This document shows, in pieces, positions 22,199 to 34,789 of a DNA stretch of 64,000 nucleotides; position 1 is the first letter of the stretch; each line of letters begins with the position of its first letter. The stretch lies in assembly GCF_043641665.1 (NCBI RefSeq), contig NC_092200.1:4041194-4105193 (forward strand), in the 5' to 3' direction. Below the pieces are notes generated by a model. The model ran no database searches, was not told the origin of the DNA, and saw nothing but the letters and a program-made list of their open reading frames with translations. Origin of the DNA: Enoplosus armatus. Taxonomy: Eukaryota > Chordata > Actinopteri > Centrarchiformes > Enoplosidae. Position numbers and translations under genes: made by a program.

Positions 22199-23110
22199 AC
22201 ACATCAAAGGAGCACAGTAATCAGTGGCAGCAGTTTTTGGCCGTATACACTCGGTTATGTGGACAGGCCATGTTAAACATCTGTCTCAATGTGGAGATAA
22301 CACTGACCGATGATATAATTTCTGGCTAATGTAGATAAATAGCCTGCAGTTACAATAGCAGGCACCCCCCTCTACCCCATCTTTCCCTTCACACACACAC
22401 AAACCAGGATGTGGACAGTGACACATCCACCGAGGTATTAGCTTGTGGTCTCTGGTGCGAGAGATAAGATGGGATACAGGAGATTAATGACTCTGTTATT
22501 GTTAAAGCAGTGGAAAGTCTGGGTCACACCGGGAACAATTACTCTACTGTGCTGCATAACCATCTGTATCCCTGACTCGACTAATGCCCTCCTTCAAATT
22601 GAATTAATTAAGTTTTGAATCTCTTTCCACTTGAAGAGGATTATATAATCAAATTCACATTTTATATAATGAACGCAGGGCTGTTTCTTAAAGGTGAAAC
22701 TGGATTTTTACTCAATATTCGCTTTGATGTGGTTAAATTGGCCAAAATCAGAAACTTACTGAGCAATTGCACCACTTGAAAGTGTCACTTGGAGGAAAAA
22801 AAATGTTTCCTACTTTTTAAAACTTTTCAAGGTCTACAGGTGGAAACAGAATTTAACAACGGAGCGAAGCCTGTGGCGAGTTAACATCTGCTCTGGTGTT
22901 ACTCTGAGCAGGACAGGAAAAAGAAAAATGACAAAAATGAAACCCAGGACTCATTGATTGTTCTTTTTTTTTTTTTTTTTTACGAGTGTGTGGATTGCTG
23001 TTCACTAACTGGGCCCATGTGTGTTCGATGTCAAACAACAGGAGCCACAGGCATGTCGTTTGATCAGCACAGGAAAAAGCATCAAGGGCTCACATGGAAA
23101 GAAACGTGCT
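22199..23110. other. Non-coding DNA with poly-T
   Basis: No gene seen. A run of 18 T lies at 22964-22981. The 22490-22690 stretch (AATTGAATTAATTAAG and TATATAATC words) looks like unique DNA and could be a conserved non-coding element, but I cannot test conservation here. Confidence 0.45.
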
Positions 23111-23114
23111 AGTC

Positions 23115-23445
23115 CAGCTTCAGATCTGGCAACCAGGGGCTCCTCTCTTGTAACAACCTGACAAATGATCCCCAAAACTGGAAACTGAAGAAGTTTGGTT
23201 TGAATAAATTTGCCAAAAACAGAAATATCTGCCAGCACAGAGGCGTGCATCCTCTCATCCTCGGAGAAAACACACTCAGCTGAATCCAAATCCTAGCAAC
23301 CCAGAGCTTCAGTGGAAATAGATTTACATAATGACTGGCAAAAGCATAATGTCTGGCAAAACGGTAGTGTGGATTGATTGCGATTGTTTGGAAATGTACG
23401 CCCAGTTCAATCCCAAACCTGGCAACCCAAAACACAAGGAGCCCA
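23115..23445 (-). repeat. Three copies of a GGGTTGCCAG motif
   Basis: On the minus strand a motif of about 35 bases, GGGTTGCCAGGTTTGG then GATTGAACTGGGCGT then a TTTC end, is present around 23400-23432. It recurs in diverged form near 23270-23302 and again near 23100-23138. Distances are about 130 and 165 bases. Overlapping minus-strand frames at 23005-23289 and 23109-23435 reflect the repetition (FWVARFGIELGV versus LWVARIWIQLSV), but I see no domain, so I treat them as repeat-derived and non-coding. Confidence 0.45.
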
Positions 23446-24200
23446 GTTTAACATCGAGCTTCTCTGGAAAAGGACTTAATCGGAAGTCTGCGAGCCAGAG
23501 GAAAACTCCAGATAGAGGCTGATGATCTGCTGTTTTATAGTATCGCTGCTCTGAATCCTTCGAGAGCAGACTTCGACGCTGCCTTCAAGTGCTGTCAGAA
23601 AACTGCGAGTAGAAAAATGAACAACAGTAGGAAAATAACCACGACCAAGTTTGAAATTGTATACAATACGTAGGTTGCCAAGAAGTAGAGCATCAAGTAA
23701 GTAAGTCAGTCAGAGAAGGAGGAGTGACAGTGGGTGAATAAATCATTGAATGAACCCATCAACCAATAATAAAGCTAATAAATTAACTAACAAGCACCAG
23801 ACTGCAGTTTGATTGGCTAGACAACAAAAAAGGCCACCTGTCAGTGTCTCTTTAAATTGTCACAAAACAATCTCCCTTTTTATCTGAGCATTTTAAGAGT
23901 TCTCGTTCATGTTGGCTTAAATGGTTAAACTCTGGTTAGTCTGGCTCAGCGGATGTAGGCTGCTGGGATAACTGGCAACTATTTCAGTTGCCATTCTCCT
24001 CCCCTTCCACTAATCGCGTGTTACTGTTTTCAAAGTCTGAGACTGCAGACTGCCCAAGATGAGCTTCATTGCACTTCCTACTGCTCCTCCACTGCAGACA
24101 AATATTCGGTGTAAAACTTATCCTCGTCTCTTCGCCTTGAGAGCCGGCAAACAGCGACTAAACCTTGAACGACGTCCACTGAAGCACTAATTATTTCCAT

Positions 24201-24231
24201 GTCCTGCCTGTGGGACTCACACAGGCAGGAC
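24201..24231. other. Perfect 12-bp inverted repeat (hairpin)
   Basis: GTCCTGCCTGTG (24201-24212) and CACAGGCAGGAC (24220-24231) are exact reverse complements separated by seven bases (GGACTCA). The stem is GC-rich and stable. The loop and stem are too short for a classical pre-miRNA. There is no following T-run of the bacterial-terminator type. Confidence 0.9.
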
Positions 24232-26552
24232 TTCTTCATGTATGTTTGTGTGTGTCATGGAAATTCATAGAGGCTGTCGGTGACGTGTTCATTAGGGAAA
24301 GAAGAGGTCAGTGAGCCGCAATGAAAGCACAGTGCGCAGTTTACGAAACATCATGCATTTAGTTTCAACAATGAAAAACCCAAACTGTAAGTCTTCTTTG
24401 GCTCTGCATGCTGTGAAACTTCGACAGTAGTCACAGTAGAGATCTACATTCCTGCCATGAAAGCCTTGATGATGTCTGGGTTTTTCAGTTGGTGGTGGTT
24501 TCCCAGGCACACTTTTCTTCATACATTCCAACTTATCTGACCTCCTAAAAGAGTTGAGGTTTGTGGGACTGAGAGCAGCATTTCTCTGTGGTAGATCATT
24601 TTCATTTTTAACTGCTGTGTCTTACTCATGAGGCCATGAATGGTCAACCGTCAGTACTGACAACTTGATCCACCATCAGTGCCATGTTTTTGTTTGTAGT
24701 CTGTGTCTTCATGAGACACCTACCAGAGAAAGACACACCATACTGTCTTTATAGTGGTATTTTGCAGTGGACAATCCTGTGTCCTTTAAAATAGACCTGC
24801 TTCATGCTTCTTTCCCTGCAGACCATTAAACTTTTGCCAGTTCGTTGACGCGATGGCTCATGTGTTCGTGCTGCTGTGTGTTAAAGGCTCAGACTCTCTG
24901 CACTTTGCTACGCGCTGTTTCAGCCCAGCTGCCTATAAAACTGTGAAACAAATCTTTTCATAATGCAATGAATAATGCCTATGAATGCCCTCATAGTGCT
25001 CTGTTTTGTTCTGCATGTACATGTACGTATTGTGACGTATTGCAGATGATTTTCTTGCAATTTGTCACAGAATCTCCTGTTGCCACTGTGAATCCCAGCC
25101 CTAATGGCAGAGGAATAGTCTTTCCATGTTGATGAGCAGTCAGCTGCACTGCTGAAAACCTCGACCCAGTACTGACCTCCGGTTTAAAAAAAACCAAAAA
25201 AAAAAACCTTTGTCTCATTTTCCCGCAATCAGACATCCACTTTTATTGGCTGCCAAAGTTGAAAACTGGAAACTCCTTCACCTGCCCGCTTTTAGGAGAG
25301 AGAAGACAGTTTGGAGATCCTTGATGAAAGTTGAGTTTCATCATGCTCTTACCTCATAGCCTTTACAATAACATACCACCGTATGAGCTCAGGCATGTCC
25401 TTGAAGAGGGACGGGGAGATAATAGGGTGTAATATAGTGGTGACAGTGAGCTGAATGGTGGTTAAAGATTCTGGACTTACTCTCGACACAAAGAACAAAG
25501 ACGCCATCAGTCGGGGCGGTTAAGAGAAGAGGCCTCTTTGTTTTCGATTATTTCCAGTGTCATCTTTGGGTGAACAGGTGTGTGTGGCTGTCTGTGTGTG
25601 TGTGTGTGCATGTTCATGTGTGACCACTATCCATCCACGAGCTTGAACCCCCCCCCGTCTCCCCTGACAATTTTAATATTTTCTCAGATGAATTTATTTG
25701 CAGCGCTTCCAGCAAAAGTAATTATTTTGGTTTCTTTGAGTAGAAAAGCATCTTAATCACATTTGGGTGATCACACACACACACACTTCCAGATTGTAAA
25801 ACGATTTGGCCTCAATTAAGACATTCCACAAAAATTTGGAAACTGTAAGGGAAGTCCCATCAGGGTTGCAAATGCTTTCTCACAGCCGTTTGGGGAATTT
25901 GTCACGGATGGCAACTCTGGTACTGATTTATCAAAAAATGTGAACAATAAAAAAATCTTTGCTTAACATCACGCCTTTATTACTTGGACAAGCAGTTGCT
26001 TTCTTGCCAAGCTGTAAGTAGCACTGAAAAACGCCTTTCCAACTACGCAAACCAACCACAGACGTAAATCCGGTGATGATATCTGGGACAGACTTGAATG
26101 ACCTCAGCTGGCGTTGCTGTTGATCATCAGTCCTCTATGTATGCCCAGGGGCCTCGCTGCTTGGCAGGAAGGAAACTTACCTCTTTATAAGTCTTCAGCG
26201 TTTGACTAAGTTAGCATAAAACCTGTGTAATTGCATAAGAAAAATCCAGCGTCAACATAATTTGTGTATTATGAGGTAAAGGGTGTTGGTTGGTACTGCA
26301 GTGAGCTAAAACCACTTCGGAAAAATCCCAGAAATATGCCAGTGCACTGGTAGGTGCCCAGGAATGAAGTAGTTAGTTGATGCAGATGCTTGACCATTTC
26401 GAAGTCCAGATCCCGTTTCGGTCCATTTCCAAGCTTAGCTTTCCTGTCTTCGCTTTTGCGCCTTCTCCAAAACAACCCACATGAATATTTCCTGATCTGC
26501 TGACCCACTTGCAGGACAACAGCTGAGGTTGTTTAGTGTTTTTTGATCTGAT
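24232..26552. other. Non-coding DNA with a (TG)8 run
   Basis: A (TG)8 run lies at 25593-25608 and a short CA patch at 25772-25788. No coding signal that I can support. Confidence 0.5.
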
Positions 26553-26705
26553 GCCCCTGTGGTTAAGGTTTGGCTAGGTTTATGGAAATACTTGGTCAAG
26601 GTAAGCGAAAAATTGTCATATTTTTAAAAGAAACATTGACTGTTGGTGAGAGACGGGATGAGAACCCTTGTCTCTGTTGTCAAAGTCTGATGCCTCCTTA
26701 AGGTT
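26553..26705. repeat. Possible dispersed repeat with GGTTAGG-like words
   Basis: CCCTGTGGTTAAGGTTTGGC then TAGGTTTATGG, followed about 65 bases later by GAGACGGGATGAGAACCC and GTCTGATGCC, resembles a fish repeat that pairs a GGTTAGGTTTAGG segment with a GGGACTCGAACCC-type segment. The latter has a tRNA B-box look on the minus strand, but no A-box was found, so I do not call a SINE. Confidence 0.35.
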
Positions 26706-29700
26706 TCGTGGTCATATAAAGTTGCACTTCCACCACAAAGAACAGGAGGCCAATGTAAACATCAGTAAATGTAAAGTACAGTAAAGTAAAGCAGCAGACA
26801 ATTTGATTTGCCTGCTTTCTACTGATGTATTTTTTGTCTTTATAGAGTTGCAGTCCATGAGGTCAATGGCCTGAAGTTAATTTCTATTGATTCTATGTCC
26901 TTAACACTTGCCAGCTTAGCAATGTTATCCTACTGTCACCTTGTAATGTTGCAGAAGGCAAGAAGCATGAACACCCTCTTAGAAACTTTGTTGAGAAAAC
27001 TCAGCTTTTCATTTGAACTGAAAGGTTTTAATTTGGAGGGTAATGAACACAAAAGACGATTAGCCATCAGTAATCTATTGTTGAATCATAAACTCTATAA
27101 GCACGATCCGGCTCCATTAAGATCTAAATCTAATCTAAAAGATAACAATTACATTGAACACTTGTACACTAAAACCTTCGTGACTCCTTTTCCTGGCTCA
27201 TTCAACCACCCACACTTACACCCAGCGTCATGCCACACCTCACCGCATGGTGTTGAAGTCAGGCTCTGTTTTTGGCCCAAACAAAGCTCTGCTCCATGCA
27301 TGCTTTCTGCAACATGAGATAAAGGAACATACATGTTTCAGTGAAAAAATGGAGTGTTAGATTTTTTTTTTGTTGCAATTCTGGCTCTCCATCTGGAAAA
27401 GTGACTCTTGATCGATGCTCAAAAATGTGATCCACCCACAGCTCAGACGTGTGCCGTCCGAGATCTGACTGGAAACACTGGATGGAGCCATGGAGATTAT
27501 TTATGGTCCGAAGGGGCTTTTGTCAGGGCAGCAAACATGAGGGGAAGAGGCCGGGTTGTCCCGCGTCAGATGTTAATACCAGACATTTGGATGAGACGCC
27601 ACCTAGCACTTACACTCGCACGCTTGCGTTTCCTGTCCTCACCTTGACAACACTTTGCCTCGAAATGTGTGTGATATTCATGAACAACAAGCAGTGAACA
27701 ATTGGCTCCAATTGTCTTTTCCTGAACACTCTCCAAACTGTGTGTACAAGGACAGCTTTACTCCCAAGATAACTCTTTCTTGTTGTAATCTCTACACAGC
27801 AGGTAATTGATTCATCACGTCTCCTTTTCAGATACATGCGTGTATGTCACTAAGCATGTTGATGCTAAGAAGAGAAATTAACTCGAATAGGGAGGGATTT
27901 TCCTCCAAAACCTCCAAATCTTATAAACTTCATAGCTCATTTCCCTTGATGCATCAGTTGAAATTATTGTTATGGACTCTTGTCTCTTTACAGTATGAAA
28001 ATTGAGGATTTTTGGGCGTGAGAGCATGCACTGTAATTTTGAATAAACTCTTTGATTGCAGTGTGTATATGTTCATAAATCACACAAATCCCAACAGCCC
28101 AAACTTGTCCGTAATGAGCATGTTTACGTGTGCTGATGTAGAAATAAACTCAAAGCAAAGGGTGAGGTAGAGCTTTAGATTTAAACACAAGACATGTTTG
28201 TTTCATTTGTAAATGACCTTGTGTAGAAAGTAATATGAACAGAGAAACAGAGAGAGAAATGCTGATTATAAAGATACATTTCAAAGAGATTTGGTTTTCA
28301 ACAAACTTCTTGACCCCGTTTCTCGCACTACTAGACCCAGAGAGGCGATGCACAAAAATGTTTGAACAGTCTTTGCTTTATGAGGAAAAAAATTGGGGGA
28401 TATGTTGAACTTCTTGGCGGACAGATGACAGTATGTGAGAAAACCCAGTGAATATATTCTCCTGTGTGAAATATGGCAGGAGCAGACTCGTGGCTTAAGG
28501 CCTGACCACGTCTCTGTGTTTACCAGCCGTGTTTTCTTTAACATCAGTGGAATGAAGGGACGCTGGGGGGGGGGGGCTGTAGATGTCAGCAACACCTGTA
28601 CATACACACTCATGAATATACATGCACATACATGCACTCATGGATTTGCATAACACACAAACTGGTGTTCAATTAAGGTGTTAATACTGTATTTTACTGT
28701 CATAATCAGTCTCTGTAAGTAGGCTCCCATCTGGCAGCCATAGTGGAGGTCAATTCACAATTTTCACACGATACTCTTAATGAGTTTGTGCTGCAGCTGT
28801 TTGAGCGGTAACTGGTTATTTTAGATAGGATTGAGTTTTTGTTTGGTTAGCAATCATCTAGCAGAGCGAGCATTAGCGATAAGCAGTAGCATTCACATCT
28901 GTTGCTTTGATAAATTAGCTTTCTGGCTGGCTAGCTAGCCAAAACACACAGTTACGCCCAGCTTGCACAGATAACCTGAACAAACTGAGATGGTTTATTA
29001 TGGAATAAAGACTAAACACCTAAAATTTTCCTTTTACATTTTTACTTACTGAACTACAAATCGACAATGTTTTCTCTTACCTGCTGTTTATGTTTACATT
29101 GAACTATGATTTGTTCGCAATAAACTTAAGCTTGTCAAAAGCCGGTATAGATGCCACACATCATTCAAGGTGGGAGCTCCAAGTACTGATGGCAAAGAAG
29201 TCATGCATCGAGTCTGTACTCTGATTTATAGACAATCTATAAGACAGTCTCTCAAAAACTTGACCTCCAAGATTTAGAAGATGCTGAACGTCGCTCCTGT
29301 GACATATTTAAAATTACGCACTCTCAATGTAAAGAATATAACATTTTTAGTGAAGTGAATTGGTGAGGCAGAGCTGGAATGCACCTAATCCTTTGCTGCT
29401 CATTGAAACCAGCTGCACCTCACCCACGTTTATCACCTACACATCTGAGTTTGATCTCACAGATCACCAAAAAACAAAAGGTGTAGCTCCCTCTGGTCAC
29501 TGGAGACCACCGTATAGCACAATCTGTATCCCACGCTTGAGGCAAAACCCTCCCCGAATGTCTTCTTAAATTTTTATCAGACATGTTTTGCTCGTACGTT
29601 AGATCACATTCATATGTTATTTAACTGTTATTCTAGTCTCATGCGCACTGGAGGCCACAAGGGATAAATCCACTGAAAAATAACTTCCATAAAACAGCCT

Positions 29701-30434
29701 AGTGATGCAGTCCACGTCCTCAAAAATGCCTTAACGTCCCTGTTACCTAACATACCACACACATAGAGGAAGGTAAAGAAAAGGACAGTGTGTACCACTT
29801 TTAGTTTAATCTGTGCACAGAAAGCAATGATGTGGATGTGTTTTTGGATGAACCAGGAATGGAAATCTCTCCAGTATGAAGTCTGGGGAAAGAAACTGGG
29901 AACTGAAACTGTACTTTAATGCCAGGCTGTATCTATAAAAGTACACAAATTAGTCATAGAGGTAATAAAAGCACATTTGAGGATTCTGAAATGATATACA
30001 CTTTCTTAATAAGTGTTTGGTTCACTAACTAACCATACTTGTTTTGTAGATGTCTGAGTCTGCAGCATACAGTATAGATGTTACAATCTTCCTGCTTCAA
30101 AAAGAAACACCCATCATGTTTAGGACGTCTTATTTTTCCACCTTATTTTCCCCTCCTAGCTGCAGCTGCACAGCCCAGCGCTGGATGAATGAACAATATC
30201 TGGCTGCTGCTGCTACTGAATCCTCCCCTGACTGACGGTTCCATTAAATTCAGGCTGCTTACATTCACTCTTTAAATTCCAAGCAAAGCCCAACACAGTA
30301 TGACAATTTAACATTATAATTACCGCGCAGACTGCAGCCCGGTCTCTCTCTCAAACACGTAAACGATCCTATCGTCACCCAGGGTTACATGCAGTGAGTA
30401 AGCCTTGTGTATTGTTGCGGAGTCGAGGACAGCC
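26706..30434. other. Non-coding DNA with a poly-G run
   Basis: A 140-codon plus-strand frame (26895-27317) and frames near 28150-28637 have no domain or splice context and are considered chance. A run of 12 G lies at 28565-28576. The region 27040-27180 (CATAAACTCTATAAGCACGA and similar) looks like unique DNA. Confidence 0.5.
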
Positions 30435-30447
30435 AGGTCAGAGGTCA
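30435..30447 (+). promoter_or_regulatory. Perfect DR1 nuclear-receptor motif
   Basis: AGGTCA-G-AGGTCA, two exact consensus half-sites one base apart, is the classical DR1 recognised by PPAR/RXR, HNF4 and COUP-TF family receptors. An exact 12-base match on either strand is expected about 0.008 times in 64 kb of random DNA. No promoter is visible here, so it would be a distal site. Confidence 0.5.
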
Positions 30448-33400
30448 AACTTTTGGCACTTTACAGTTCCATAGTTGGAGCCAGGAACACCTGTAAGGAT
30501 GATTACACTCGGAGACCATAATGGCGTCCATGCTGGAGCAGTAAATCTTAAAATATATGGGATTTAAAATGCAACTTGACAACACTGTGGCATCTCTCAC
30601 TGCTTGGCACGCTTTCTGATCCGGCAGCTTAAACACCTGTACGCACAGCCATGTTCTTCTAAAGAAACGAGAGCGGATGGAAACATTAAAGTGGAGCTAA
30701 TACATATTTTAAAGCCAGAATGTGTTTTGTTTGTTTCTGGACAACGAATGCTCACAGAATTTCATAATGTGACGGACTCCCATAATCCGACGAGGGTATC
30801 GTCTTTTCGAGTGACCTGCTGTGAAGAACTTGAGCTACGCATGTGAAGCATAATTAGAGTTGTTTAATAGAGCTGTAAACAAGCTGTCTATTTGAGCTAG
30901 ACTGGAACACTCCATGTTAGGAAAAAAAGCATAACCCTCATTCAGTAGATTAAGATAATCCTGTGAAGTTGAAGCGTTGCATGATCTGCAGGTAGGGAAA
31001 ACTGCGTGACTCAAAAGCTTTGATTGTCAAAGTAAAACTATTTGCCGTACAAGGTTTTTGTCTTACTGTCACATTGTATTTCATGTATCTTTGCATTTGT
31101 AGTCTGGATCAAAACTTTTTTTCTCTTAACCCATCGTAAATGAATGTATAGGTCTATTTTCTCTCTATTGGCTCCATTTATTTAAAGCTGATCTTTCACT
31201 TTTAAAAAGCAGCTTGACCTTGTAGCTCCTGTCCCTGCCAATCACTCTGAGACTGAATAGTGGACTCCTTGCTTGTCAGTAGCAGGGCTACCCCCTTTTG
31301 TTAACATGGTGTTTGAATTTAAGCTTAAAAAAACACCAGAAGCACTTGTTATACCACTGTGTGACCTGGGACACACACAACCACATACTGCAGCTCAACC
31401 ATCATCCCACCTTCAGAGACTTAGTGTGACCTTTTGAACCCACAACACGCCCCCGGCTTTGGGAAGAAGCTTCATAACGCTGCAGACCCCTGCTCCTAAA
31501 CCTGAGGGCTGGGGAGTCCGTGTCAGTCATAGGGAGCGTGTGACGGGAGTGAAAGTGAAAAGCAAAGAGCGAGAGAAGAATGGCTAAAAACACAAAGAAG
31601 CCAAAATATCACAACTCGCATCTCTTGCGCTTTTGTCCGATTATTTGGTTTGCGGCGCCTGGCGACACTGGTATCAATCCTACAAGTATACATCTTCGCT
31701 TTGAGGCTTGTCAAGAAAAGGCTGGAAAATGAGTGAGTGATGATGGGAATGTGAGGATGGCAAAGTGTGGTGGTGACCAGCACATGTTTCAAATGATCCA
31801 AAGACTGGCTGTGAATTGATGCACAGATAAACCCGCTTCACTGAAACCCAACCTGCTCACCGTCCCTGTGTTCATTCTCCTCACACAGCATTTATCACTG
31901 ATCCTCTCACTGTTGTCTGAGGGTTAATAGACACCTATAGTGGGTCAAAGGTGCTGTGAGGAATTCTGGCCTCCGTAACAAGAAATATTTCAAATATGAG
32001 CAGCAGAAAACGCTTCCTGTCACTCTCCTTTACATTTATCAGTTCTACCTGGCTCACACTTCCTGTCTCCTCTCTGTATCAATTTACATTGCATTGCATT
32101 GAGATATCCAATATCATCAAAATAGGATTTCCCCAAATTGTTACATGAAACTATTATTTTTACTATTCATTTTATTGAATCAATAGTAAGTGGTGGGTTT
32201 GTCTCTCACTACATCTCTGTATGTCTTTCGGCAGCACTTAAGTCTATCACAACCACAATCTGCTTAAGTTCACAACATGGAAATTCCCTAAAAAAAAAAA
32301 AAGCTAGCAGATGTGTTTTCTTTCTGTTCGTTGGTGCGTTTTGATGTCAGCTGAGGCAGCTCAGCCTGGTTTCTCACAACCGCCAGCTGAAGAGCGACGG
32401 CGATCTGGTATCTTACTGACTCATACCAGCAAGACCTCTGACTGGACCCCTTTTTAATCTGCAGCCACCCACAGGCTGAAATCCCTCTCTGTTGCCCCCC
32501 CCCCCCCCCTCTGTGTTACTGTTTTCTTTGCATAGAAACGCCAGTCTGTTACTCCTTGTTTCTCTCCTCACAAAGAGCTTTCCACTTTGTTTACCTCCGA
32601 ATACACAGACTACTACGGAGATCTCAGAACACTCACCTAAAAGTCAGAGTGGCTGTAGAGGGGGCGTAGAGTAATCTTGGCAACCCACAAAATGTTTTTT
32701 TTTTTCACTTGAGATTTTGCCCAAAACAAACATCCATTTAAAGAAATGTGAGCTTCCCCCACGTATTTATAAACTGAAGATTTGTCACTTTTGTGTCAGT
32801 TGCCATGTGAAAGCTTTATAGACAATTATAGATGTATATAGACATTATTTGAACTGGCAAATATACTTTGGAGGAAATGTAAGTACTGCCTGTATTACGT
32901 TTACTAGCAACTTTTTGTTCCAGTGCAGGAAGTTTTTACACTGCAGCAAAGTCTTTGTACAGAATGGAAGTTTGAGCGTTCACAGCACTGGACTTCGACA
33001 ACAGAGACTGGAGTTTGCATCCCGTATGGCGAGGTTTGGGCTACTAAAACACTTAGCTTAGGGATAGATCAAAGGCTAGAGAATGATGTCAGTGTTTGAC
33101 ATGTGAATTCTGGACAGTACAGAGCAAAAACATTACATAAGGCAAACATAAAGACAAATAAGTGCTGGTTTTGGAGGCAACGTCAATCAACTCTTTACTC
33201 CACCAACCAGCTGTGTTTTAGAGGATGAATGTAGACAAAAACACAAACACTGACTCTTCTAATGTGTGAATTCCTTAGTTGAAAGCTTATTTTTTTATCA
33301 AAACAGACCTCCATCATCTGCCCTGACTCAGAAAGAGTGACTAACCTGGACACCTGTGAGTCAAAGGGAACACCTGCATGAGTTTTCGTGTTGAGTTATA

Positions 33401-33929
33401 GAGACATCCAACTGCTGGTGTAACAGCCCCTAATAAGACCAAAGGTAAAAATGATAACTCCACGTAAAACCAGACATACAGCAGACAATACTTTCACAAA
33501 AAAAATATGATTCTGGTTAGATGTCGGAAACTCAGAAACAGCCTCAAAATATGAAGAGGGCATTTGACAGACTTGCAACAATTTTCAGGAGGAACGGTGT
33601 CTGACAGCAGCAGCGGTCAGTCTGCGTGAGGTCAGTGAAGTGAGGACGGCTTATCGCTGATGCCGCCTCTCTAACAGCATCGCTCACAGGCCATGACGGC
33701 TCTTATCAGTCTGAGCTGTCAGAGACGAGGTCTGAACACATCTTTATCAGCCCTCCTCTCTACCACACTGGCTCCTGCGGCTAGACTGGTGGGTGTTTGT
33801 TGTGTTTGTTGTGTAGGCAGATTCCTTTTGGCACCACTCTCTTGAGTCCAGACATTGTGGTGGATGAATCACTGATGGCAGAGATGTGTAACGACTGTGT
33901 GTCACACATTGATAGGTGATGAAGATATT
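30448..33929. other. Non-coding DNA with a poly-C run
   Basis: A run of 15 C lies at 32495-32509. No coding signal that I can support. The plus-strand frame from 30050 (MSESAAYSIDVTIFLLQ) follows TTGTTTTGTAG, a weak acceptor-like sequence, but nothing else supports it. Confidence 0.45.
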
Positions 33930-34500
33930 CTACCGATTTTCTCTTTGCTGATGATGTTGCTCTGTATGTTGCATCAGACTATGTGACCACCACCACACAG
34001 TAGGGGGAGTTTGAGATCAACAGGTTGATTGGAGTGGCATTGACAGTGATGTGAGGACTGTACTGGACTGTCCTGTTGAAGAGGGAAGTGAGCCTGAAGG
34101 CAAAGCTTACCATTTTCTATAGTCCCACCCTCACTTACGGTCGTGAGTGTCGCTGAGCAAGCCAAAATTAGTTTACTTCTCAGGGTGCAAGGGGTCATCT
34201 TTGGGGACAGTGTTAGGAACTCGGATATCTAGATGGAGCTCTGAGTTGAACCAGTGCTCCTGTGCCGCCTTTTGAAAGAGCCAGTTGAGATGTTTTGGCA
34301 TCTGATCAGGTTGGTAGAGGAATTCAGGACATGTCCAACTGGGAGACCCCCTGGGAAAGACCTACAACAGACTGGGATATAATTTCCATTTTGGAATGCC
34401 TCAGGATCCTCTAAAAGGAGCTGGAGCACATGCTTGGGTAGAAGGAAGCCGGGGATACCTTGCTTTTATTGCGTGAGGCATTTAGTAGATAGAAGTTGTT
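33930..34500 (+). mobile_element. Decayed LINE fragment, sense strand
   Basis: Degenerate 3' half of a fish non-LTR retrotransposon reverse-transcriptase ORF. GATTTTCTCTTTGCTGATGA reads DFLFADD, the reverse-transcriptase catalytic box, with FADD at 33944-33955. Downstream come GAGATCAACAGGTTGATTGG, then AAGGCAAAGCTTACC, CCCACCCTCACTTACGGTCG, GTGCTCCTGTGCCGCCTTTT and GGATCCTCTAAAAGGAGCTG, in the order found in the fish LINE family with a GGGATCCCCCGGAGGAGCTG 3' end. Stops, frameshifts and an internal deletion after the FADD box make it non-functional. I do not commit to L2 or RTE clade. Confidence 0.8.
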
Positions 34501-34789
34501 CTCACAATCTGGAGGTGGATTTGATTTTCACAAAGAAAACAGATTCTTCTAATGCCAGTGTTAATGAGAGCTTTTATTTCAGTTGTTTGGAGATGTACCT
34601 TGATCCAATGATAACTTCTTGTCTTTACTAGATATACTTAAAAGAATGTTTTGGACTTGCTGCTGCAGCTCCTGAAGCATCTCCTCTCGTAGGTAAAGGT
34701 CCCACAAGAAAAGTGTGTTAAAGCACAGGTAAAGTGAGAGAAACCACACCAGTGAGGAGGAGCAGGGGGAGGAGGATTTAACTGGAGTG

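Noticed and set aside
26895..27317. 140-codon plus-strand frame
   Set aside because: No recognisable motif, no convincing splice sites and no upstream promoter signal.
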